Positions 44,560 to 50,636 of a DNA stretch of 64,000 nucleotides are shown here, piece after piece. The notes beneath the pieces were generated by a model. The model did no database searches. It was not told the DNA's origin and was given only the letters and a program-made list of their open reading frames with translations. The stretch is from Candidatus Palauibacter rhopaloidicola (lineage in GTDB: Bacteria > Gemmatimonadota > Gemmatimonadetes > Palauibacterales > Palauibacteraceae), in the NCBI GenBank assembly GCA_026914155.1, contig JAPPGH010000012.1:62001-126000 (forward strand). The letters run 5' to 3'. Numbering within the stretch: the first letter of the stretch is position 1; each line of letters starts with the position of its first letter. The translations under genes and the position numbers were made by a program.

Positions 44560-45999
44560 TTGGACCCCCGTCTGACCGAGGGCCGCAATCCGCGTACCCG
44601 CGCCATCGATCGAGCGGACAGCGCGATGATCGTCCGCATGATACAGGCGGAAGATCGCGCCGTGCCGGAGGCCGTCGCCTCGCAGGCGGATGCGCTCGCA
44701 CGCGTTATCGATGAGGTCGTGGAGCGCTTCCGTCGCGGCGGGCGGCTCGTCTACGTCGGTGCGGGCACGAGCGGCCGTCTCGGCGTGCTCGACGCGGCGG
44801 AGTGTCCGCCCACGTTCGGCGTGGACCCGGGCCTCGTGCAGGCGATCATTGCGGGGGGCTCCGGCGCGCTCGTGCGGAGCGCCGAGGGGGCGGAGGATTC
44901 CCGGAGCGGAGGGGCCGAGACGGTCCGGGCGTTCGGCGTCTCGGCCGCGGATCTCGTGCTCGGCATCGCGACATCGGGGACCACGCCGTACGTCCTCGGG
45001 GCGCTGGCGGAGGCGGCGCGGCGCGGAGCGGGGACCGCGTTTCTCGGCTGCACCGCACCGCCCGCGGAGGTCGCGGAACTGGCGGATCACCTCATCCTGC
45101 CGCTCGTCGGGCCCGAGGTCATCGCCGGTTCGACCCGCATGAAGGCGGGGACGGCGACGAAGCTCGTGCTCAACACGATCAGCACCGGGGCGATGATCCG
45201 CAGCGGCCGTGTGTTCGAGAATCTGATGGTCGACCTGCGCGCGCGATCCGCGAAACTCGTCGACCGCGGGATTCGCATTTTCGTCACGCTGACGGGGGCA
45301 TCGCGCGAGGAAGCGCGCCGTGCGCTGATCCGCACGGGTGGCGCCGTGAAGACGGCCCTTGCGATGCATGCGCTGGGCGTCGACCGCGCGCTGGCCGAGC
45401 GATACCTCGACTGCGCGGACGGCGTCCTGGGTGTCGCGGTCGAGCGCTTCGGCGGCCCCGGGCGTCCACACTACGGCGGCTACCCGGCGGCGCCGGGCTG
45501 GCCCAACGGCGCGGCGCTGCTCGCGCGGCTGAGTACCGCGCCGGCCCGCCTCGCCGCCGCACGCTCCGCGGGCGCCGCGGCCGAAGCGAAGGGGCAGCGC
45601 ATCCCCTCGCCTCGCACCGCATGGACGCCGGGCCAGCACGCCGCGCACCTGGCGGACTTCGAGCGGGGCGCCGTGCGGCCGCGAGTCGAGCGGTGGCTCG
45701 CCGCCGATCCGGGAGGGTCCCTCCCGGCATTCGAGGACTGGACGGCGGGCGCCCATCCGCCCGAACGCGGCTTCGAGACCGGGATTGCCGGTTTTTCGGC
45801 GGAAAGGGCCGTCACTGTGGCCGGGGTGGCCGACGGTCCGGAGCCGGTCGATGCGGCCCTCGCCCGTCGCGCCCGCATCGGCTCCGAGACGTTGACGCTG
45901 TATCAGTTTCTGCGGGGCGTCGCGCAGCACGACACCGCGCACGAAGCGAGGCTGCGGGAGCGCGTGCACCCGGCGCTACTCGCCGAGGCGGACGCGTGA
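44560..45999 (+). CDS. murQ: N-acetylmuramic acid 6-phosphate etherase (MurQ) fused to a DinB-like domain
   Basis: 479 residues. Residues 1-295 are MurQ: VGAGTSGRLGVLD, catalytic Glu81 (DAAECPPTFG) and Glu112 (EGAEDS), and STRMKAGTATKLVLN. It cleaves the lactyl ether of MurNAc-6-P to GlcNAc-6-P and D-lactate. MurQ alone is about 300 residues. Here a 50-residue linker leads to an extra domain (about 350-475) with DinB/YfiT-type pattern: WTPGQHAAHLADFE (His360/His363) and AQHDTAHEA (His457, His461), the His triad that binds metal in that superfamily. The fusion is the notable point. TTG start behind GTGAGG; stop overlaps anmK (GTGA). Confidence 0.92.
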   Translation: MDPRLTEGRNPRTRAIDRADSAMIVRMIQAEDRAVPEAVASQADALARVIDEVVERFRRGGRLVYVGAGTSGRLGVLDAAECPPTFGVDPGLVQAIIAGGSGALVRSAEGAEDSRSGGAETVRAFGVSAADLVLGIATSGTTPYVLGALAEAARRGAGTAFLGCTAPPAEVAELADHLILPLVGPEVIAGSTRMKAGTATKLVLNTISTGAMIRSGRVFENLMVDLRARSAKLVDRGIRIFVTLTGASREEARRALIRTGGAVKTALAMHALGVDRALAERYLDCADGVLGVAVERFGGPGRPHYGGYPAAPGWPNGAALLARLSTAPARLAAARSAGAAAEAKGQRIPSPRTAWTPGQHAAHLADFERGAVRPRVERWLAADPGGSLPAFEDWTAGAHPPERGFETGIAGFSAERAVTVAGVADGPEPVDAALARRARIGSETLTLYQFLRGVAQHDTAHEARLRERVHPALLAEADA

Positions 46000-47123
46000 C
46001 GCTGTGGATCGGTGTGATGTCGGGGACTTCGCTCGACGGCATCGACGTCGCCGTCGTCGAGACGGCGGGTGACGACGAGCGGCCTGCGGACTGGCGCGTC
46101 GTCGCGTTCGAGACGGAGAGCTACGACCGCGCCGCGCGCGGACGGATCGCCCGGGCCATCACCTCGGGGAGCGCCGCGGCGATCTGCGCGCTCGACTTCG
46201 AACTGGGCGAGCGGATCGGCGCGGCCGTGAACCGGACGTTAGCCTCCGCTTCGCTCCGGCCGGCCGACGTCGAGGCCATCGGCAGCCACGGCCAGACCGT
46301 GTGGCATGAGCCTCCCGAGGGCGCCCGGGGAGGGTCGACGCTGCAACTCGGCCAGGCGGCGGTCATCGCCGAGCGCACCTCGTGCACGGTGGTGTCGGAC
46401 TTCCGCGTACGGGACGTGGCGGCCGGCGGGGAAGGCGCGCCCCTCACGGCCTACACCGACTGGCTCCTCTTCCGCGCACCGGAATCGCGTGCGATTCAGA
46501 ACATCGGCGGAATAGGCAACGTGACGGCGCTCCCGGCCGAAACCAGCGGGGCGACGCCGCAGGCCTACGACACCGGTCCCGGGGTCGTGCTCATCGATGG
46601 AGCGGTCGAGTTCCTCACGGACGGGCGATCCCGCTTCGATCTCGACGGAGAGATGGCGCGGCGCGGTGTCGCGAGCGAAGCCGCGCTCTCCGATTGGCTG
46701 AGCGACCCCTTCTTCAGCCGGCCCCCGCCCCGGTCGACGGGGCGCGAGCGCTTCTCGCGGGACCGGCTGCTGGAATGGCTGCGGACACACGCCGCGCTTT
46801 CACCCGAAGACACGATCGCCACCCTGACGGAGCTCACCGCGCGCACGATCGCGGACGCCTACCGCTGGATCGAGGAGCCGCCCGCGGCGTGCTACCTGAG
46901 CGGCGGCGGTGCCCGGAACCCGGTTCTCGCGACGCGACTGGACCAACTCCTGGATCCGGTGCCCGTCCGGGATCTCTCCGCCCTCGGCCTCGACGCGGAC
47001 GCCCGCGAGGCCGTGGCCTTCGCGCTCCTGGCGAGGCAGCACGAGCTCGGGTATCCCGCCAACGCCCCGTGGGCCACGGGTGCGCGCGGTCCCCGGCTGC
47101 TCGGAGTGCGGACCGCCGCGTGA
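45996..47123 (+). CDS. anmK: Anhydro-N-acetylmuramic acid kinase
   Basis: 375 residues with AnmK motifs MSGTSLDGIDVAVVE, GSHGQTVWH, NIGGIGNVT, YDTGPG and LSGGGARNP. It phosphorylates and opens 1,6-anhydroMurNAc to MurNAc-6-P, the MurQ substrate. GTG start in the GTGA overlap with murQ; stop overlaps nagZ. The whole recycling order is therefore kinase and etherase side by side in one transcript. Confidence 0.96.
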   Translation: MTLWIGVMSGTSLDGIDVAVVETAGDDERPADWRVVAFETESYDRAARGRIARAITSGSAAAICALDFELGERIGAAVNRTLASASLRPADVEAIGSHGQTVWHEPPEGARGGSTLQLGQAAVIAERTSCTVVSDFRVRDVAAGGEGAPLTAYTDWLLFRAPESRAIQNIGGIGNVTALPAETSGATPQAYDTGPGVVLIDGAVEFLTDGRSRFDLDGEMARRGVASEAALSDWLSDPFFSRPPPRSTGRERFSRDRLLEWLRTHAALSPEDTIATLTELTARTIADAYRWIEEPPAACYLSGGGARNPVLATRLDQLLDPVPVRDLSALGLDADAREAVAFALLARQHELGYPANAPWATGARGPRLLGVRTAA

Positions 47124-48580
47124 CGCCGTCCGACCTGCATCCGGCCCGGGTCGTCATCGAGGCGCTCCGGCTCGATCGCTGGTCGCCCGATGAAGTGGAG
47201 AGGCGTGCGGATGGGGCGCTCGCCCTCGGGGTGGGCGGGTTCATCCTGTTCGGCGGCGAAGCGGAACGCGTCGGCCGCCTGGTCGAACGGATCCGCGAAG
47301 ACGCGGCGCGGCCCCTCTGGATCGGGGCGGATCTGGAGCGGGGCGCGGGCCAGCAGATCCGGGGCCTGACCGAGTTGCCGCCCCCCGCCGCGCTCGCGGC
47401 GCAGCCGAATCCCGACGATGCCGTTGCGGCGGCGGGGCGCGTCACCGCCCGGGAGGCGCTGTCCGTCGGGATCAACTGGGTGATCGCGCCGGTGCTCGAT
47501 CTGGATGCGGAACCCGACAACCCCATCATCGCCACGCGCAGCTTCGGCGCGGACCCGCGGCGCGTCGGAGAGCTCGGTGTCCGCTGGATCGACGCCTGCC
47601 AGTCCGCCGGCGCCGCCGCGTGCGCGAAACACTTCCCGGGTCACGGCAGGACGACCGAGGATTCGCATATCGGACTCCCCTCCATCGATGCCTCCGCCGA
47701 GCGTCTCGAGGAAGACCTCGCGCCTTTCGCGGCGGCGGCGGACCGGGTTGCGAGCGTGATGGTGGCGCACGTCGCCTATCCGGCCCTCGGCGGGCGGCGG
47801 GCGGCGACGGTGGAGCCGAACATCGTCTCGGAACTCCTTCGCGGACGGCTGGGCTTCGACGGGGTCGTGACGACGGACGCCATGATCATGGGCGGCGCCG
47901 GTCCCGACGATGCGAGTGCCGCAATCGGGGCGGTCGCCGCGGGGTGCGATCTCATCTGCTATCCGGCCGATGCCGCTGCGACGGTCGCGTCGCTCGCGCG
48001 GGCCGCCGCCGACCCGCGCTTCGCCGCGAGGCTGGAGGAGGCCTCGACCCGTTCGACCCGCCACTGCCCCCCCTCCGCGCGGGCGTCGCGGCCGGAGTTC
48101 GAGCCCGTCGCGTTCGCCCGGGATACGATCGCGGGGGATCCGGAGGTCCTGCGCGGCTGGGCGCCACAGGCACCGACGCGGGTCGTCGGGGTGTCGGACG
48201 ACCCGGACGTCGGGCCGCCGGCCGGCCGCGCCGGTGCGTTGGGCACGATCGTCGCGGACGACCTGCGCGCGGCCGGCTGGCGGGTCACGGACGCCGCCGA
48301 CGCCGGACAGTGCATCGTCGTGCTCGCCGCGACGCCACGCGGCTGGAAGGGGCGCGGCGCGCCCGCGGCCGAAGTCGTTGAGCGGACGCGTGCCCTCGTC
48401 GGCTCCGCCCGCCGCGGCCTCGTCGTACTGCTCGGCCACCGCCGCTGGCTCGATGTGCTCGGCGTCCCCGGCATCTGCGCTTGGTCCACCGAGACGGTGA
48501 TGGAACGGGCCGCCGCGGAATGGCTGCGCTTCGCGGTCGGGGCGGCGGCGCGCCCGCGGCCCGGCGGGGCGGACCGTTGA
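47120..48580 (+). CDS. nagZ: Beta-N-acetylglucosaminidase, glycoside hydrolase family 3 (NagZ-like)
   Basis: 486 residues. GH3 barrel with the NagZ sequence KHFPGHG (170-176), the catalytic Asp-His dyad DSH (Asp181, His183) and the nucleophile Asp253 in TTDAMIMGG. It releases GlcNAc from GlcNAc-anhydroMurNAc, giving the AnmK substrate. The C-terminal 200 residues form an extra alpha/beta domain, longer than the one-domain NagZ of enterics, as in Gram-positive two-domain forms. No signal peptide was seen, so it acts in the cytoplasm. GTGA overlap at the start and TTGA at the end. Confidence 0.93.
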   Translation: MTPSDLHPARVVIEALRLDRWSPDEVERRADGALALGVGGFILFGGEAERVGRLVERIREDAARPLWIGADLERGAGQQIRGLTELPPPAALAAQPNPDDAVAAAGRVTAREALSVGINWVIAPVLDLDAEPDNPIIATRSFGADPRRVGELGVRWIDACQSAGAAACAKHFPGHGRTTEDSHIGLPSIDASAERLEEDLAPFAAAADRVASVMVAHVAYPALGGRRAATVEPNIVSELLRGRLGFDGVVTTDAMIMGGAGPDDASAAIGAVAAGCDLICYPADAAATVASLARAAADPRFAARLEEASTRSTRHCPPSARASRPEFEPVAFARDTIAGDPEVLRGWAPQAPTRVVGVSDDPDVGPPAGRAGALGTIVADDLRAAGWRVTDAADAGQCIVVLAATPRGWKGRGAPAAEVVERTRALVGSARRGLVVLLGHRRWLDVLGVPGICAWSTETVMERAAAEWLRFAVGAAARPRPGGADR

Positions 48581-50304
48581 GTCCGGCCGACTGGTGGATC
48601 GTCGCGATCTATCTTGCGCTCACGTTCGGCGTCGGCCTGTGGCTCTCGCGCCGGGCCCGCGGGAGTATCGTCGACTTCTTCGTCGGGGGACGCGCGCTGC
48701 CGTGGTGGCTCGCCGGCACGTCGATGGCCGCGACCACCTTTTCGGTGGATACGCCGCTCTACGTCTCGGCCCTCATCGCGCGCCGGGGCATAGCCGGCAA
48801 CTGGGAATGGTGGTCCTTCGGCCTCTCCCACCTCCTTCTCATCTACCTCTTCGCGCGTCTGTGGCGCCGCGCCGGGATCGTCACGGATGTGGAACTGACG
48901 GAACTTCGCTATGGCGGCCGCCCGGCCGCCGTCCTGCGCGCCACGCGCGCCTTCCTGTTCGCGGTGCCGATCAACTGCATCTCGATCGGCTTCGTAATGC
49001 TGGCCATGCGCAAGGTCGTCGAGGCTCTCGGGCTCCTCCCGGACCTGTCCGGCTGGATGCCGGGAGACGAGCGCCTGTGGGCCGTCGTGGCCCTCTCCAT
49101 CTTCGTGCTCGCCTACGCGAGCATCGCCGGGCTGTGGGGTGTCGTCGCGACGGACTTCTTCCAGTTCTTTCTCGCGCTCTTCGGAGCCATTCTCGTGGCC
49201 GCCTTCGCCCTGGCGGAAATCGGGGGGATCGCGGAGCTCAAGGCTCAACTCGCGGCGGCGGGGCGGAGCGATGTACTGGGGATGGTCCCCCGGCCGGGGT
49301 CCGAAGCCCTCCCGTTCGGGACTTTTCTCGCCTACCTCGGGATACAGTGGTGGGCCTTCCGCCGCTCCGATGGTGGGGGCGAATTCGTACAGCGCCTCCT
49401 CGCCTGCCGCACCGAAGCCGACGCGGAGCGCGCCGCATGGTGGTTCGTGTGGCTTCACTACGTGGTCCGCGCGTGGCCCTGGGTGCTCGTCGGACTTGTG
49501 GCCGTCGTCGTCTTTCCGGATCTGGCCGATCCCGATCTGGGATACCCGATGCTCATGCTGCGTTATCTTCCCGCCGGCCTCCTGGGGCTCGTCGTCGCGT
49601 CGTTCTTCGCTGCTTTCATGTCGACCGTCTCGACGCAGATCAACTGGGGCGCGAGCTATCTCGTGAACGACCTCTATGCCCGCTTCGTCGACCCGGAAGC
49701 CTCGTCCGCGCGACTCGTTCTGCTGGGCCGGCTCGCTTCGGCCTGCATCGTTGCGGCCGCGACGGCGGCGGCGTTCTTCGCCGATGACATCGGAGCGTTG
49801 TTTCGTTTCATGATCGCCATCGGCACGGGGCCCGGGGCGGTGCTCATCCTGCGCTGGTTCTGGTGGCGGGTGAACGCGTGGGCCGAACTCGCCTCCATGC
49901 TGGCCGGCTTCGCCATCGCGCTCTGCTCCTACCTTCCGGCGTTCGGTGCGATGGAGTTCGGGACGCGGCTCGCACTGACCGCCTTCGGCTCGGCGGCGGT
50001 CTGGCTTCCCGTGATGTGGTCCACGCGCGCGGAGGAGGAGGCGACCCTGGTGGAGTTCTATCGACGGGTGCGGCCCGCCGGGCCGGGCTGGCGGGCGATC
50101 CGCGAACGTGCGGGCGTTTCTCCCGACTTCCCCCTCCACGAAGCGCTCCTGCGGACGGCCGGGGCGACTCTGCTCCTGTTCGGGGCGATGTTCGCTCTCG
50201 GCGCCACTCTGCTGCTCGAGCCGCGAATCGCGGCCCTTTCCGCCGGTGTAGCGGCTCTGGGCGGTGCCGGGCTCTGGATCCTGCGCACCCGGCGGCCCGC
50301 CTGA
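48577..50304 (+). CDS. Sodium:solute symporter (SSS family) of the peptidoglycan-recycling operon
   Basis: 575 residues and about 13-14 membrane helices, starting from a TTG that overlaps the nagZ stop (TTGA). SSS signature features: FFVGGRALPWWLAGTSMAATTFSVDTP in helix 1-2 and ASFFAAFMSTVSTQINWGASYLVNDLY around the sodium site. A hydrophilic loop near residues 490-515 and two extra C-terminal helices follow. Coupling to murQ-anmK-nagZ suggests it imports a cell-wall sugar such as anhydroMurNAc or GlcNAc-anhydroMurNAc; AmpG, the usual carrier, belongs to another family. This substrate is inference. Confidence 0.9.
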   Translation: MSPADWWIVAIYLALTFGVGLWLSRRARGSIVDFFVGGRALPWWLAGTSMAATTFSVDTPLYVSALIARRGIAGNWEWWSFGLSHLLLIYLFARLWRRAGIVTDVELTELRYGGRPAAVLRATRAFLFAVPINCISIGFVMLAMRKVVEALGLLPDLSGWMPGDERLWAVVALSIFVLAYASIAGLWGVVATDFFQFFLALFGAILVAAFALAEIGGIAELKAQLAAAGRSDVLGMVPRPGSEALPFGTFLAYLGIQWWAFRRSDGGGEFVQRLLACRTEADAERAAWWFVWLHYVVRAWPWVLVGLVAVVVFPDLADPDLGYPMLMLRYLPAGLLGLVVASFFAAFMSTVSTQINWGASYLVNDLYARFVDPEASSARLVLLGRLASACIVAAATAAAFFADDIGALFRFMIAIGTGPGAVLILRWFWWRVNAWAELASMLAGFAIALCSYLPAFGAMEFGTRLALTAFGSAAVWLPVMWSTRAEEEATLVEFYRRVRPAGPGWRAIRERAGVSPDFPLHEALLRTAGATLLLFGAMFALGATLLLEPRIAALSAGVAALGGAGLWILRTRRPA

Positions 50305-50330
50305 CGGCCCGTCCGCCGCGGTTTCCCGGC

Positions 50331-50359
50331 TTGACCACAACATATGGTGTAGTTATCCT
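50331..50359 (+). promoter_or_regulatory. Sigma70-type promoter of the nrdJ transcript
   Basis: TTGACC (50331-50336), a 17-base spacer and TATCCT (50354-50359), predicting transcription from about 50366 and a leader of about 270 bases before nrdJ. It lies in the 332-base non-coding stretch 50305-50636, whose other elements are listed separately. Confidence 0.6.
50335..50350. promoter_or_regulatory. NrdR box 1
   Basis: The 16 bases at 50335-50350 (central CAACATATGGTG) match 13 of 16 positions of the published NrdR consensus acaCwAtATaTwgtgt. The box lies between the -35 and -10 elements, so NrdR binding should block RNA polymerase. NrdR represses ribonucleotide reductase genes when dATP is high. 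Confidence 0.7.
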
Positions 50360-50366
50360 TTGGAGG

Positions 50367-50382
50367 CCACCACATATAGCGG
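50367..50382. promoter_or_regulatory. NrdR box 2
   Basis: The 16 bases at 50367-50382 (central CCACATATAGCG) match about 11 of 16 consensus positions. It begins 32 bases after box 1, the tandem phasing usual for NrdR sites, and covers the predicted transcription start. Confidence 0.6.
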
Positions 50383-50384
50383 TG

Positions 50385-50407
50385 CGTGTGGAAAAACACG
50401 GGTTTTT
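50385..50407 (+). other. Early leader hairpin with U-run
   Basis: CGTGT (50385-50389) and ACACG (50396-50400) form a 5-base-pair stem with loop GGAAAA, followed by GG and five T (50403-50407). It is a weak terminator-like element only about 40 bases after the predicted transcription start. Confidence 0.35.
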
Positions 50408-50436
50408 GTGTGGAAAAGCTGTGGAGTCGTGGAAAA
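50387..50436. repeat. Three NGTGGAAAA repeats, DnaA-box-like
   Basis: TGTGGAAAA at 50387-50395 and 50409-50417, and CGTGGAAAA at 50428-50436; a diverged TGTGGAGTC lies at 50420. The complement TTTTCCACA differs from the DnaA box TTATCCACA at one position. DnaA control of ribonucleotide reductase genes is known in E. coli, so a link to replication is plausible but unproven. Confidence 0.4.
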
Positions 50437-50523
50437 CCGCCCGACGATCCGCAGCCACCGGATACGAAAGAACCAGAACGATGGGCGCGGGGCACATGTC
50501 GATCTCCGCGCCCGTCAGGCTTC

Positions 50524-50537
50524 CCGGCCTAGGCCGG
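50524..50537. promoter_or_regulatory. Perfect palindrome upstream of the nrdJ terminator hairpin
   Basis: CCGGCCTAGGCCGG (50524-50537) is a perfect 14-base palindrome. Its GGCCGG half can also pair with CCGGCC at 50564-50569, the left arm of the terminator hairpin downstream, so the two structures could be alternatives. Confidence 0.4.
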
Positions 50538-50563
50538 CATTCGACTCGCGCGGTCGTCGGGTC

Positions 50564-50583
50564 CCGGCCGAAGCCGGTTTTTT
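50564..50583 (+). terminator. Rho-independent terminator/attenuator before nrdJ
   Basis: CCGGC (50564-50568), loop CGAA, GCCGG (50573-50577), then six T (50578-50583): a compact intrinsic terminator 53 bases before the nrdJ start codon. It can act as an attenuator of the promoter at 50331, or stop read-through from the symporter gene if nrdJ also has a closer promoter; TTGACC at 50591 has no good -10 partner. Confidence 0.6.
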
Positions 50584-50636
50584 CCGCGGATTGACCTGAT
50601 TTGTGGACGGTCGAGAACAGGAAGGCGGGGGCGGCA

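Noticed and set aside
47959..50343. Long minus-strand frame across nagZ and the symporter
   Set aside because: Repetitive charged composition and opposite to coupled real genes.
50387..50436. Chromosome replication origin
   Set aside because: The DnaA-box-like repeats are few, dnaA, dnaN or gidA are not near and no AT-rich unwinding region is present.
50366..50636. Cobalamin riboswitch in the nrdJ leader
   Set aside because: A B12 riboswitch would fit a B12-dependent enzyme, but I could not find the conserved core or the B12 box, so I keep only the attenuator-like structure.
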